A DNA stretch of 64,000 nt from Prauserella aidingensis (GCF_024171865.1 NZ_JAMTCN010000014.1:62001-126000), one strand, 5' to 3'. Counted from the first letter of the stretch, positions 35,619 through 46,367 are shown. Numbers and translations are program-made. Notes: a model not told the origin generated them from the letters alone.

Positions 35619-37406
35619 TCAGCGTCCGACGGCGTAGCCCTGCATCCCACGCGGGTTCGCCGCACCACGGAGGATCCCGCCGTTCGGGTCGCGCGACACC
35701 GCCGAAAGGCGTCCCAACGCCCACGGCCCGGCGTCGACCACGTCGTGACCACGGTCCGTCAGGTCCGCACGTGTCTCCGCACCGACGCGGGATTCGACGA
35801 CCAGCTCCTTCGGCGTCCACGATCTGGGGTAGAACGAACTCGGGAAAGCCGTCGTGTGCCACGCCGGCGCGTCGATCGCTTCCTGCAGGTTCAGTCCTGC
35901 GCCGACGTGCGCGAGCCAGAAGCAGAGCTGCCACTGGTCCTGCTGATCGCCGCCGGGTGTCCCGAACGCGAGGGTCGGTTCACCGTCCCGCAGTGCCATC
36001 GACGGCGACAGCGTGATCCGCGGCCGCTTCCCGGGCGCGAGCGAGTTGGGGAGCCCGTCCTCGAGCCAGAACATCTGAGCCCGCGAGTCCAGGCAAAAGC
36101 CCAGCTCCGGGATCGTCGGTGACGACTGGAGCCAGCCACCGGACGGGGTCGCGGACACGATGTTGCCCGCTGCGTCGACGACGTCGACGTGCACGGTGTC
36201 ACCGCGAGTGCGGCCCTGAGGTTCGACAGTGGGTTCGCCGATCGCGCCGGACCCGGCGGTGGTGCCACGCGTCCGTTCGATCATCTCCGGCAGGCGGGCG
36301 CCCTCCCCGCCGGGACGCAACCGGTCGCCGGCTTCGTCGCCGATCAGAGCCCTGCGGTGCGCGGCGTACTCGCGTGACAGAAGGCGGTCGATCGGCACGT
36401 CGCCGGAGTCGCCGTACCAGGCTTCGCGGTCCGCGAAGGCGAGTTTCGCCGCTTCGGTGGCCAGGTGGATCGTCCGTGCCGTCGGTTTGCCGTCCACATA
36501 CGACAGGTCGAGTTCCTCGAGGATGCGGAGCTGCTGCACAAGGGTTGGCCCCTGCGTCCACGCGCCGCATTTGACGAGGCTCCACTCCCCGAAGTCGGCC
36601 ACAACGGCATCCTCATAGGACGCCTCCCACGAGGCAAGGTCCTCGCCGGTGAGAAACCCCGCGTGGTCACGGCCCGAATCGTCGCGGAATGCGGTGCGGC
36701 TGAACATGTCGACAGCCTCGGCGACGAATCCCTGAGACCATGCCCGTCGCGCGGCGTCGATCTGCTCCTCCCGACCGGACACTGTTTCGGCTTCGCCGAG
36801 CAGCCGTTGCCATGTCCGGGCAAGGACGCGGTTCGAGTGGAGCGAACCCGCGGTCGGTGCATCGCCGCCCGGAAGCCACAACTGTGCGGATGTCGGCCAA
36901 TGCGTCGCGAACAGGTCGGACACCGCGTCGATCGTCGAAGCGATTCGGTCAAGAACCGGAATGCCGTTCCAGGCGTACGAAATCGCGTACCCGAGCACTT
37001 CACGGAGCGACTTCGTGCCGTAGTCACGGAGAAGAAGTAACCAGGCATCCCATGCACCCGGCACCGTGGCCGACAGCAGTCCGCTGCCGGGGATCAGTTT
37101 CAGTCCGAGGTCGTCGAAGTGATCGATCGTGGCGGCAGCCGGTGCGCCCCCTTGGCCGCAGAGCACCCGCGGGCCTCCACCTGCCGGAGCGAAGATCGCC
37201 GGCACCTGCCCGCCCGGTCCGTTCAGGTGCGGCTCGGCGACCTGGAGGACGAAGCCCGCGGCGACGGCGGCGTCGAAAGCGTTCCCCCCGTCTTCCAGCA
37301 CCGCCATACCCGCCGCCGACGCGAGCCAGTGCGTCGACGCGACCATGCCGTGAGTCCCGACGAGTTCGGGCCTGGTGGTGAACGCGGAAGGATTCGCAGC
37401 AGACAC
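35619..37406 (-). CDS. Gamma-glutamyltransferase family protein
   Basis: 595-residue Ntn-hydrolase that would cleave or transfer gamma-glutamyl groups (glutathione analogues, or related amides). The catalytic Thr lies in GDTVHVDVVD (about residue 402), the autocleavage site. MVASTHWLASAAGM and NAFDAAVAAG at the start, and PNGG/NPRGMQGYAVGR at the end, fit the family. No signal peptide is seen. GTG start at 37406. It might instead be a cephalosporin-acylase-type member. The next gene on the same strand (UDP-glucose dehydrogenase) is read away from it, 47 bp downstream. Confidence 0.85.
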   Translation of the reverse strand: MSAANPSAFTTRPELVGTHGMVASTHWLASAAGMAVLEDGGNAFDAAVAAGFVLQVAEPHLNGPGGQVPAIFAPAGGGPRVLCGQGGAPAAATIDHFDDLGLKLIPGSGLLSATVPGAWDAWLLLLRDYGTKSLREVLGYAISYAWNGIPVLDRIASTIDAVSDLFATHWPTSAQLWLPGGDAPTAGSLHSNRVLARTWQRLLGEAETVSGREEQIDAARRAWSQGFVAEAVDMFSRTAFRDDSGRDHAGFLTGEDLASWEASYEDAVVADFGEWSLVKCGAWTQGPTLVQQLRILEELDLSYVDGKPTARTIHLATEAAKLAFADREAWYGDSGDVPIDRLLSREYAAHRRALIGDEAGDRLRPGGEGARLPEMIERTRGTTAGSGAIGEPTVEPQGRTRGDTVHVDVVDAAGNIVSATPSGGWLQSSPTIPELGFCLDSRAQMFWLEDGLPNSLAPGKRPRITLSPSMALRDGEPTLAFGTPGGDQQDQWQLCFWLAHVGAGLNLQEAIDAPAWHTTAFPSSFYPRSWTPKELVVESRVGAETRADLTDRGHDVVDAGPWALGRLSAVSRDPNGGILRGAANPRGMQGYAVGR

Positions 37407-37453
37407 GCTACGACCCTACGACCAGTCAGGTAGTTACCTCAACTAACGACATC

Positions 37454-38764
37454 TCACCCGACGGCAGGCGTGGCGTATTCGACAACGCGTGGCCTGCCGA
37501 TGCCCTGCCAGCTCAACCCCGCGTCGAGCACCGTCGTCGGGTCGAGCAGGTTCCGCGTGTCCAACACTGTGTCGCCATGCATCGCCTCGGCCATGACGTG
37601 CCAATCCAGTCTGCAGAACTCCGGCCACTCCGTGAGCACGACGACCGCGTCGGCACCTTTCGCCGCCCGGTAGGCACTGTCGACGACGAGCATCCCGGGC
37701 TGCTCTTCAGCAACCGCCGGATCGTAGGCAGCGACCTCCGCCCCGTGAGCACACAACACTGACGCCACTCCCAGCGCAGGCGAATCGCGCAGGTCGTTGG
37801 TACCCGCTTTGAACGCAAGCCCCAGCAGACCGATCCGAGCTCCGGAAAGGTCCCCACCCACCGCTCTCGCGATCTTCGAGATGACACGCTCCCGCTGGGC
37901 GAGGTTCTCAGCAATAGCAGCACCGAGCAGGTCGAAACCGAAACCGACCGATTCGGACATCCGGAGCAGGGCACTCGTGTCCTTCGGCAGACACGAACCT
38001 CCCCAACCCGGGCCGGGCTCCAGGAAGGACCGTCCGATGCGCCGGTCGTAGCCCATGCCCTCCGTGACCGACTTGATGTCCGCGCCGAACCGTTCACACA
38101 GCTCCGCGACCGAGTTGACGTACGACAGCTTCATCGCGAGGAAGCAGTTGGCCGCGTACTTGACCAGCTCCGCGCTGGCCGCGTCCGCGACCACCGACGG
38201 CGCACCCAGTTCGGAGTACAGGTCGACGACCGCCTGCGCCGCCTCCGGCGTATCGGATCCGACGACGATCCGGTCCGGCCCCAGGAAATCGTCGACCGCG
38301 CTGCCTTCACGCAGAAATTCCGGGTTCGATACTACCGGCACATCGGACCGTCCGAGCAGAGCACTGATCCGTCGTGCCGTGCCGACCGGAACGGTCGACT
38401 TGGTGACCACCGCGCAGCCCGCCGGCAGCCTGTCCGCCAGCTCGGTCACGACCTCTTCCACAGCTCGGAGATCGGCTGCGCCGCCGGCACCCATGGGGGT
38501 CGGCACACACAGAAAGACCGCATCCGCGTCCGTCACCGCATCCGCGGCGCCCACGACGAACGACAGCGTCTCGTCCGCAAGTCCGCGCCGCACCAGTTCC
38601 GGCAGGCCGGGCTCGACGATGTCCACGCGACCGGCCGAGAGTCGCGCGACCTTCACTCTGTCCACATCCGCACAGGTCACCCGATGACCAAGGCTGGCAA
38701 GGCAGGCGCCCGTGGTGAGTCCGACGTATCCCGTTCCGACCACGACGATCCGCGCAGGGTTCAT
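37454..38764 (-). CDS. UDP-glucose 6-dehydrogenase
   Basis: Oxidises UDP-glucose to UDP-glucuronate with two NAD+; 436 residues. Rossmann motif VVGTGYVG (7-14), substrate block KSTVPVGTA, catalytic Cys near 258 in GGSCLPKD, and the dimer-domain LGLAFKAGTNDLRDS. ATG 38764. It provides a sugar donor for the envelope glycosyltransferases upstream. A divergent SDR shares its promoter region. Confidence 0.94.
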   Translation of the reverse strand: MNPARIVVVGTGYVGLTTGACLASLGHRVTCADVDRVKVARLSAGRVDIVEPGLPELVRRGLADETLSFVVGAADAVTDADAVFLCVPTPMGAGGAADLRAVEEVVTELADRLPAGCAVVTKSTVPVGTARRISALLGRSDVPVVSNPEFLREGSAVDDFLGPDRIVVGSDTPEAAQAVVDLYSELGAPSVVADAASAELVKYAANCFLAMKLSYVNSVAELCERFGADIKSVTEGMGYDRRIGRSFLEPGPGWGGSCLPKDTSALLRMSESVGFGFDLLGAAIAENLAQRERVISKIARAVGGDLSGARIGLLGLAFKAGTNDLRDSPALGVASVLCAHGAEVAAYDPAVAEEQPGMLVVDSAYRAAKGADAVVVLTEWPEFCRLDWHVMAEAMHGDTVLDTRNLLDPTTVLDAGLSWQGIGRPRVVEYATPAVG

Positions 38765-38896
38765 GAGGGAACGGTCACAGCCGCCGGTGACCTGCGAGCG
38801 AACGTCGAGGGAACCAGCAGGCGGACATTGGTCAACGAATCGACCGCGTGACCACGTACGCTCAGCCTGCTCGAAGACGTGCGAGAAAGGACGAGC

Positions 38897-39655
38897 ATGC
38901 AGATCAAGGACACCGCAGCCATCGTGACGGGTGGCGCTTCCGGCCTCGGCGGCGCTGCCGCGAAGGCGCTGGCCGCCAAAGGCGCCCGCGTGTTCGCCTT
39001 CGACCTCGCGGCCTCGATCGAGAAGGCCGAGAACGTCGAAGGTGTCACCTACGTCGAGGCCGACGTCACCGACGGTGCCGCGCTCCGGACTGCCGTCGAC
39101 CAGGCTTCGTCCAGCGGTGTCCCGCTGCGCATCGTCGTCAACTGCGCCGGCATCGGCCCGTCCGCTCGGATCCTGTCGAAGAAGGGCACGCATGACCTGG
39201 ACCTGTTCCAGAAGGTCGTGAACATCAACCTGGTCGGGACGTTCAATGTCATGACGCTCGCGTCCGAGGCCATCGCGAACACCGAGCCACTCGAGGACGG
39301 ACAGCGCGGCGTCGTGATCAACACTGCGTCGGTCGCCGCCATCGAGGGTCAGATCGGCCAGATCGCCTACTCGGCCTCGAAGGGTGGTGTCGTGGGCATG
39401 ACCGTGCCGGCCGCGCGTGACTTGGCATCGCAGGGCATCCGCGTCATGACCATCGCACCGGGCATCATCGACACTCCGATGCTGGCGACCGTGAGCGATG
39501 AGTTCCGCGCCGGCCTCGCATCGGGGGTTCCGTTCCCGAAACGACTCGGCCGCCCGGACGAGTACGGGCAGCTGGCGGTCGACATCGTCGAACACGACTA
39601 CCTCAACGGTGACGTGATCCGCCTCGACGGTTCCCTTCGCATGGCCCCGCGCTGA
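38897..39655 (+). CDS. SDR oxidoreductase (type II 3-hydroxyacyl-CoA dehydrogenase-like)
   Basis: 252-residue classic SDR. TGGASGLGG is the cofactor loop, NCAGIG and the Ser in NTASVAAIEG are present, and the catalytic YSASK is near 157-161. The sequence resembles HSD17B10/3-hydroxy-2-methylbutyryl-CoA dehydrogenase, so it may act in branched-chain fatty or amino-acid breakdown with NAD. ATG 38897 follows GAAAGGA. It is divergent from UDP-glucose dehydrogenase. A long palindrome follows it (39764-39803). Confidence 0.9.
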   Translation: MQIKDTAAIVTGGASGLGGAAAKALAAKGARVFAFDLAASIEKAENVEGVTYVEADVTDGAALRTAVDQASSSGVPLRIVVNCAGIGPSARILSKKGTHDLDLFQKVVNINLVGTFNVMTLASEAIANTEPLEDGQRGVVINTASVAAIEGQIGQIAYSASKGGVVGMTVPAARDLASQGIRVMTIAPGIIDTPMLATVSDEFRAGLASGVPFPKRLGRPDEYGQLAVDIVEHDYLNGDVIRLDGSLRMAPR

Positions 39656-39763
39656 CACCGGCGGTCGACCGCTCACGGCTCGCGCTCGACTGCTCGGCCT
39701 CCATACCGGTGTTACGTCGGCGCCTCGCGCGTCGGTTACGACGCGCCGCCGTTCACAGGGCTG

Positions 39764-39803
39764 CGTTGCGCCCCCGAAACCACGTGGCTTCGGGGGCGCA
39801 ACG
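39764..39803. terminator. Hairpin with 15-bp perfect arms
   Basis: CGTTGCGCCCCCGAA (39764-39778) and TTCGGGGGCGCAACG (39789-39803) are exact complements. The loop is itself close to a palindrome (CCACGTGG). Position about 110 bp after the SDR stop makes a terminator likely, though no T run follows. Confidence 0.6.
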
Positions 39804-40262
39804 CGTTCTCGCCAGCGAAATGACGTGCGTCTCTCACCGTTCATGCCACATGTTCGACAGACAGTTCCTGGTGCCCCGAACACGGAGGCACACGAACGCC
39901 ACAACGTCAACGAATGTCCCTTCCTCATCACATCTGCGGGAAAGGTCCGCTTCGCAGCGTCGCGATCGCTGCGGGGCTGATGAGACGAACACTCGGCTGA
40001 ACGGGAGCCACCGTGACTGAGGTCTGGCCTGCACTTCGGGCTGACCTACGAGTTCGAGTGGCGCTGTACTGATGACGCTGTACCCACGGGCACCTCGCGG
40101 ACCCGGTCCCACGCTCGCGACCACGGTCGTTGCGCGGGTCCGGGTCCGAGTGTGGCACGGACTAAGACAATCCCGTGTCACCTGATCGAGTGGTTCGAAC
40201 ACAGGTTTGCCTAAACCTCGGCTTCGTGTGTAACGTTGCGGCCCACAAACCGAGGGGGATCC
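39804..40262. other. Intergenic stretch before the DUF222 gene
   Basis: About 460 bp without a supported gene. I see no tRNA, no conserved frame and no clear repeat. GAGGGGG just before 40263 serves as the ribosome site of the next gene. Confidence 0.6.
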
Positions 40263-41541
40263 ATGAAAACCACCGATGTCGTGCATGCCTGGCGCCGAAT
40301 CGGCGAGGCACAGGCGAAATATCTGAGAACACTTGCCGCGTTTTCGGAAGAGCACGCGAGAACCACCGATGTGACCGCCGAGCTGGCACTTGCACGAGGC
40401 GAGTCCGAACACGTGGTTCGACGAGAACTCGAATGGGCCCGTCAGCTGACATCCCGGCTGCCCAACACCTTGGCCGCGCTCGCCCGTGGCGACATCGACC
40501 TAACCAAGGCGTCCAAAGTGGTGAACCAGACGAAACCACTGTCCACAACGAACGCGGGTCGAGTGGACACCATCGTCGCCGACAAGTTGAAGGACCGCAG
40601 CGCTGCATCGGTTCGCCGGATCGCCTACAACGCGGTACACCGTGTGGACCCCGACGGCGCCGCAGCACGAGCACGTCAGCGACGTACGGAACGAAAGGTG
40701 GCGCTACGCCATCGCGAGGACGCGATGGCGACGGTTTCCGCCTATCTACCTGCCGAACAGGCTTCGGCCGTATACGCCCGGATCGACCGAAGTGCACGCG
40801 CCATGCGCAGCCGCGCCGAAGAGCGGACGACGGACCAGTTGCGCGCCGACATGCTCGCCGACCTCCTGCTGGCCGACTGTTCCTGCGGACGTCGTGAGGA
40901 ATCCGGCGACCCACGGTCATCCGCGAGACTTCTACCGAAAAGGCCGGACGGGCAAAGCCGAGATTTACATCCACATCGACTTCGACACGCTCATCGGCAT
41001 CCGTGACGACCCGGCGCAGCTGTCCGGACACGGTCCGATCCCCGCGGAAGTGGCGAAGCGGATCGCGTCCGACCGGACGTCGACGTGGCGGCGAATCATC
41101 ACCGACCCGCACACGGGAGCCCCGTTGGACGTCGGAAGGAAGCGATACCGGCCACCGGCCGTGACCGCCGACTTCGTGAAAGTTCGAGACCGCGAATGCC
41201 GATTCCCCGGCTGCCACCGTCCGGCCGAGTTCGCCGACCTCGACCACGTGCGACCCCATGGATGCGATGGAACGACGTGCGAGGGCAACCTTGTCGGGCT
41301 CTGCCGGCGGCACCATATCGTCAAGCACACACCCGGATGGGAATTCGAACTCGAAGCCGACGGCTCACTCCGCATTACGACACCGGAGGGAACCGTCCGC
41401 ACCGGAAAACCGATCCATCTCGAGAACGCCACCGACCGGCCAAAGGGTGCGGAACGGAAACGGCGTCGGCGTCGCGGCAACCGCCGCAACAGGAACCGGA
41501 CCAACCATGGTGCCACCGGCAATCGCGCCCGCACCGGATAG
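40263..41541 (+). pseudogene. DUF222/HNH endonuclease gene with a frameshift
   Basis: The first frame (to about 40900) encodes the DUF222 part (ARTTDVTAELALARGESEHV, LARGDIDLTKASKVV). A second frame (to 41541) encodes the rest, including HNH motif CRFPGCHRPAEFADLDHVRP followed by CRRHHIVKH. The switch lies around 40885-40920 and needs one base gained or lost. Such 13E12-type genes are repeated in actinobacterial genomes and are often degraded. ATG 40263 has a strong ribosome site. The intact protein would be about 425 residues. Confidence 0.8.
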
Positions 41542-41566
41542 GGCAGCGCTCACGGCACGCCGAGCG

Positions 41567-43264
41567 TCACAGGTCATCCATGAACGGAACCTCGGTCATG
41601 GCCCGCTCACTGATCCACAAACGCAAGGCGTACGTGGCAAGCACGTCGTCCTCGTTGTATCGGAGCAACCGGGAACGCTGCGCCACATCGGGTTCCGCAC
41701 CGTCCATGCCGACCGCGTCGCGATACCACCGCATCGACGCTTCGCCGCCCGCCTCCGAATCACGCCAGGCGAAACCGGCCACCGGCGCGACGACCTTGAG
41801 CCCCTTGCCGTGCGAACACAAGAACTGGTCGGACACGCTTCGAAACAGGTCAACCCACTCGTCCGAATCGACGAACGCCCGCACCTCCGCCGCCGACGGC
41901 ACGCCGGGCAGCCCGGCGAACCGCTCAGCGGAGGCGTACAGCCAACGGTTCTCCGCCAACGCGTTGTAGCAATACGCACGGAACTGCAACCCCGCGGCGG
42001 CTGTGCGCCGGCGTACGTCGGTCAGCCACGCCCAGAACGCAGCGAACGACCGCGCCTCGTCGTCCGTCGGCAACGGCTCCCACGTGGCGAACGAGTGATA
42101 GCCGTGCTCGACCCCGATATCCGCCCCGTTGAGCAGGCATCCCCAGAGATACGCGCCGGAGTCGCCGAAACTCTCCATGTCTATGTCGACCTCGACGTCA
42201 CCACGCGGCACCGTCACTTCCGGGACCCGCCGCACCATCGTCAGGTCCGCAAGCCACGCCTTCGCAAGCGACACGGCATCCGAGAACGACACACCCGTCC
42301 ACTGAATCGGCGGTTCGTCGTGGATGTCGAGTGCGGCGAGCTTGTCCACCGTCGCGATGCCGGCACGACGAAGCTCCATTGCGTCCTCGCCCCGCACCAC
42401 CAGGCTGACATCACGCACCCTCGTGAGTTCTGCCTCGCACGTCGACCACCACGGGCAGCCCTTGCATTCGAGGATTCGCGACGGCTCAGCCAGGGGTTCC
42501 TCTCCCGCAGCGGCAGCACGCGCCACAGCGAGGCGATCGGCGAACCGGCTGTCGTACTCTTCGAGCGCGGTCCGACCGCCGGGCCACGTTCCGGCTTCCA
42601 GGTCGTGCCACAGCACCACATCCGCATCGAGCCCGATGACACCTCCGATCGCCCGATCCGGCTCGGCGAACCCTGCGGCCTGGAGAAGCCGGTACGTGTG
42701 AGCGAGGCGCAGCTGGTCCCGCGGGTGCGATCGCACCTTCCGGTCCGGATCGGTCGACGCATTGCCCGGGTCGAGGTCCGTCAGCTCGGTCGTCCGCGCG
42801 CCCTCGCCGGGGTCCGTGATGCGGTGCCGTACGACGAGCACCGGAACGTACCCGTCGACGGTTCGGACGAGCAGCTGAATGCCACCGCGACGCCCGGCCT
42901 CCCGATCGCGCGGCAACAACCCACCCCAGATGTAAGCGACCCCTTCTTCGAGCGCAGTGAGCGTGAGCCCAGCACGATCTGCAGGAGACAGGTCGGCGGG
43001 GATAACGGCCCACGCCGCCCCGGCCGAGTCAGCACTCGTCACGTCCAGGGCCGCCGGGTCCTCGTCGCCACTGATCGGGGCAGTAGCCGCCTGTAGTCGC
43101 TCCGAGACGTCGATCCGGTGCGCCTCCGCATCAGCGATCCGCTGCTCGGCCGAAGGGTCGGGCGGTGCGAGTGGCGTCCCTACCATCGTGGGGTCGTTGT
43201 CGAGATGAACCCGCCGACGACACCGTGTGACCACGCCCGCGTCGAGCAACACCTCGTCAACCAT
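41567..43264 (-). CDS. TM0106-family RecB-like nuclease
   Basis: 565 residues. A RecB-like first half ends in the Cys cluster CKGCPWWSTC (about 250-260, possible iron-sulfur site). The second half resembles an RNase-H/exonuclease fold: VEVDIDMESFGDSGAYLW (acidic metal residues), then LLRYNEDDVLATYALR near the end. Likely a DNA/RNA exonuclease in repair or foreign DNA turnover. ATG 43264; a GTG lies 3 codons before it. No neighbour suggests the exact role. Confidence 0.85.
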   Translation of the reverse strand: MVDEVLLDAGVVTRCRRRVHLDNDPTMVGTPLAPPDPSAEQRIADAEAHRIDVSERLQAATAPISGDEDPAALDVTSADSAGAAWAVIPADLSPADRAGLTLTALEEGVAYIWGGLLPRDREAGRRGGIQLLVRTVDGYVPVLVVRHRITDPGEGARTTELTDLDPGNASTDPDRKVRSHPRDQLRLAHTYRLLQAAGFAEPDRAIGGVIGLDADVVLWHDLEAGTWPGGRTALEEYDSRFADRLAVARAAAAGEEPLAEPSRILECKGCPWWSTCEAELTRVRDVSLVVRGEDAMELRRAGIATVDKLAALDIHDEPPIQWTGVSFSDAVSLAKAWLADLTMVRRVPEVTVPRGDVEVDIDMESFGDSGAYLWGCLLNGADIGVEHGYHSFATWEPLPTDDEARSFAAFWAWLTDVRRRTAAAGLQFRAYCYNALAENRWLYASAERFAGLPGVPSAAEVRAFVDSDEWVDLFRSVSDQFLCSHGKGLKVVAPVAGFAWRDSEAGGEASMRWYRDAVGMDGAEPDVAQRSRLLRYNEDDVLATYALRLWISERAMTEVPFMDDL

Positions 43265-43443
43265 GGTGTTCACTTTATGAGAAGGCCCCGACACTCCCGG
43301 AGGCGACGTGCTCCCGGCCCGGTATGAGCAGTAAGTTCTGCCTCAACCGTCAACACGATCACGGTGCTGCCGGGGTTCACGATCCCGACGGCGGGAGCCC
43401 GTGGCACCACGTAACCGACCGCAACCGGAGGCGAGGAACGGCG

Positions 43444-44046
43444 ATGGCCCGCACATCCCGCAACACAGGCCACGAGGACGACGCGTTGTCCGAGTCCTCG
43501 GAGTCCTCCGCGTTCTCGGATGTCTCCGAGCTCGCGCCGGCCAAGTCGAAGAAGGCGGCCAGGAAGGAGCGGAAGGCAGCGAAGAAGGCTGCCAAGGTCG
43601 ACGAGCACGAGTCGGGCCTGACGCCGCAGAAGGCAAAGAACGCGGTCAAGGTGGCGAAGATCGTCATCCCCGCGGTCGGCCCCGCCCTGGTGCCGCTGGC
43701 TGTGCGCGCCGCGGGCACCGTTCGCGAAGCGTACGACCGCTACCAGGCACGCAGGATCGGCGTCCCGGTCGAGCAGCTGTCCGAGTACAGCGGCCACGGC
43801 GGCGGCTTGCTCGCCCGCATCGCCGGCGCAGCGGACGGGCTGGCGGAACTGCGGCGGGCACCGCAGGTCACCGACGACGACATCTCGTTCGCCCAGCACG
43901 CCCAGGGCACCCTCGAACAGCTCACCGCCTCGGTGCGCGCCGCGGAACACATGCCGTCGACCCGTCGCAAGGCCGCTCACAAGGCCATCGCCTCCGAGCT
44001 CGACAACCTCGAGTCCGAGCTGCTGCGCCGCCTCGGCGTGGCGTGA
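43444..44046 (+). CDS. DUF6474-type protein
   Basis: 200 residues. A low-complexity Ser/Lys/Ala start (AARKERKAAKKAAKVDE) is followed by a helical core with a hydrophobic segment (VAKIVIPAVGPALVPLAVRAAG). This looks like the actinobacterial DUF6474 family, whose function is unknown. ATG 43444 follows GAGGAACGG. The gene is divergent from the RecB-like nuclease. Confidence 0.7.
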   Translation: MARTSRNTGHEDDALSESSESSAFSDVSELAPAKSKKAARKERKAAKKAAKVDEHESGLTPQKAKNAVKVAKIVIPAVGPALVPLAVRAAGTVREAYDRYQARRIGVPVEQLSEYSGHGGGLLARIAGAADGLAELRRAPQVTDDDISFAQHAQGTLEQLTASVRAAEHMPSTRRKAAHKAIASELDNLESELLRRLGVA

Positions 44047-44195
44047 ACGGCGCGACCCACGCGCCGCTCACGCCACGCCGCGTAGGTCGCATGCCGAACG
44101 GCTTCGTCGTCACGGGGAGGCCGTACGTCTCCGTCACGCCCGGCATGCCGTCCGGGCGGCCTGCGAACTCCGTCTCGCGATGGAGTCGAACAGGG

Positions 44196-46103
44196 TCACC
44201 GGCGCCGCGCCCTCAGTCCACGGCGCCGCGCCCGGCGCTCTTCGATGCGTTCGTCATGGATCTCCTCGAGTGACCTGCGCATCTCGTCCTCCTTGAGGAT
44301 CAGCGGGTCGCTGCGCAGGTCCTTCCACAGCGACACGCACAGCCCCACCATGACGAACACGAACGGTACGGCGATCAGGATCGTCAGGTATTGCAGCCCG
44401 TCGAGGCCGGTCTCGCCACCGGCGATGAGCATCACCGCGGCGACCGCACCCATGATCACGCCCCAGAAGATGACGACGTTGCGCTTGGGCTCGACCGACC
44501 CCTTCTGCGACAGCGTGCCCATCACGACCGACGCGGCGTCGGCGCCGGAGACGAAGAAGATCGACACGAGGATCATCACGATGATCGCCGCGGGCAGGAA
44601 CCACGGCAGGTTCTCGAGCATCGTGAACGTGACGACCTCGGACGAGACGTCCCCGCCCTGGTACAGGTCGGCGCCGCCGTTGCCGGGGACACCGTCGGTG
44701 CCGCGCTGTTGGATGTCCATCGCGGCGCCGCCGAAGATCGCGAACCAGACGAGGCTCACGGCACTGGGCACGGCGATCACGCCGACGATGAACTGGCGGA
44801 TCGTCCTGCCGCGGGATATGCGCGCGATGAACATGCCCACGAAGGGCGTCCACGAGATCCACCAGGCCCAGTAGAAGATCGTCCAGCTGGAGAGCCAGTC
44901 CTGCATGGCCTGACCGCCGGTGGCGCCGGTGCGGCCCGCCATCTCCGGCAGCTCGCGTACGAAGTCACCGATGGCGTTGGGGACGAGGTTCAGGATCATC
45001 ACCGTCGGCCCGACGACCAGGATGAACACGGCGAGCACGGCGGCCAGCACCATGTTGATGTTCGACAGCCACTGGATGCCCTTGGCCACCCCGGACACGG
45101 CCGAGGCGATGAAGCACACCGTCAGCACGGCGATGATGCCGACGAGCAGTCCGCTACCGGGACTGTCGATCCAGTCGACCGCACCGAGACCACCGCCGAC
45201 CTGCAGCGCGCCCAGGCCGAGCGAGGCGGCCGAGCCGAACAGCGTCGCGAAGATCGCCATGACGTCGATGGCCTTGCCCAACGGCCCTCCGGTGTGCCGC
45301 CCGCCGAGCAGGGGCCAGAACACCGAGCTGAGCAGCTGACTCCGCCCCCGACGGAACGCGCTGTAGGCGATCGCGAGGCCGACGACGGCGTAGATCGCCC
45401 ACGGATGCACCGTCCAGTGGAACAGCGTCGTCGCCATGGCCGTGTGCAGCGCCTCGTCGGAGTTCGGCGCGAGCCCGGTGCCGGGTGGCGGCGAGGCGAG
45501 GAACGTCACGGGTTCGGTGGCGCCGAAGAACATCAGTCCGATGCCCATACCGGCGCTGAACATCATCGCCACCCACGACGAGGTGCGGAACTCGGGCCGC
45601 TCCTTGTCCCGACCGAGCTTGATCCGGCCGTAACGGCTGATCGCGAGTGCGATCGCGAACACGACGAAACCACTGGCCGTGAGTACGAACACCCACCCGC
45701 CGTACGGGATCACGGCGTCGAACAGCAGCGCCTCGGACACCGACAGCAGACTGTCGGGGCTCAGCACGCCCCAGACGATGATCGCGAGGGCGAGGATCGC
45801 CGCGATGACGAACACCGGCCGGTCGGTGACGGCCTCCCGGTCGGCGGCGGACAGGGCCGGTTCGCCGGGCGCCGCGACGGTGCCGTCGACGGGGGCTGCG
45901 GGGTCGACACCTCCGGGACCGGCCGCTTCAGGCGGATTCGCGGCCGCGGCCGCACGGCCACCGGACGTCGAGGGGCCGTCCGACGTCGCCGAACCCCCGT
46001 GACCGTTCCGCTTGCCGTTGCCCGCTGTCTGCTCTGCGGTGGGGTCGCCGGGCGCGTCCGGGCCTTCACCCGCCGCGCCGTCCTTGCCGGATCGTGTGGA
46101 CAT
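44196..46103 (-). CDS. BCCT-family betaine/choline/carnitine transporter
   Basis: Sodium-coupled uptake of glycine betaine, choline or related compatible solutes; 635 residues with 12 predicted helices. MFSAGMGIGLMFFGATEPV and the motif WAWWISWTPFVGMFIARISRGRT (split here) are diagnostic. The first 130 residues are a polar Gly/Ala/Ser extension, likely cytosolic and disordered. The C-terminal Arg-rich tail (RRARRRGLRARRR) is typical of osmosensing members. ATG 46103 has only a weak ribosome site. Divergent from the copper operon. Confidence 0.93.
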   Translation of the reverse strand: MSTRSGKDGAAGEGPDAPGDPTAEQTAGNGKRNGHGGSATSDGPSTSGGRAAAAANPPEAAGPGGVDPAAPVDGTVAAPGEPALSAADREAVTDRPVFVIAAILALAIIVWGVLSPDSLLSVSEALLFDAVIPYGGWVFVLTASGFVVFAIALAISRYGRIKLGRDKERPEFRTSSWVAMMFSAGMGIGLMFFGATEPVTFLASPPPGTGLAPNSDEALHTAMATTLFHWTVHPWAIYAVVGLAIAYSAFRRGRSQLLSSVFWPLLGGRHTGGPLGKAIDVMAIFATLFGSAASLGLGALQVGGGLGAVDWIDSPGSGLLVGIIAVLTVCFIASAVSGVAKGIQWLSNINMVLAAVLAVFILVVGPTVMILNLVPNAIGDFVRELPEMAGRTGATGGQAMQDWLSSWTIFYWAWWISWTPFVGMFIARISRGRTIRQFIVGVIAVPSAVSLVWFAIFGGAAMDIQQRGTDGVPGNGGADLYQGGDVSSEVVTFTMLENLPWFLPAAIIVMILVSIFFVSGADAASVVMGTLSQKGSVEPKRNVVIFWGVIMGAVAAVMLIAGGETGLDGLQYLTILIAVPFVFVMVGLCVSLWKDLRSDPLILKEDEMRRSLEEIHDERIEERRARRRGLRARRR

Positions 46104-46367
46104 AGGCACACGCCCGTCCGAGCACGACGGACGCGCTCTCCTTCCTGGTCGCGAGCCAACCTTCCTGCGCACGAGGTCGTGTTCGCTCGTTCGGAGCAGC
46201 ATCGTAAGCACATCGCATGACGTGACGGGGCGTGCCCGCACGGTGCACCGTTGCGGATCGAGCCCCGATGGGCAACGGTTTTCGCTGTTCTCGCGGAATG
46301 TTTCACCTGCGCTTCCGGCATCGACGACCAAACGGGACGCGATCACTGCGGCCGATAGGCTGACGGC

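Noticed and set aside
37454-39931. Longer UDP-glucose dehydrogenase with 390 extra N-terminal residues
   Set aside because: The family starts at MNPARIVVVGTGYVG, and the extension overlaps the divergent SDR gene.
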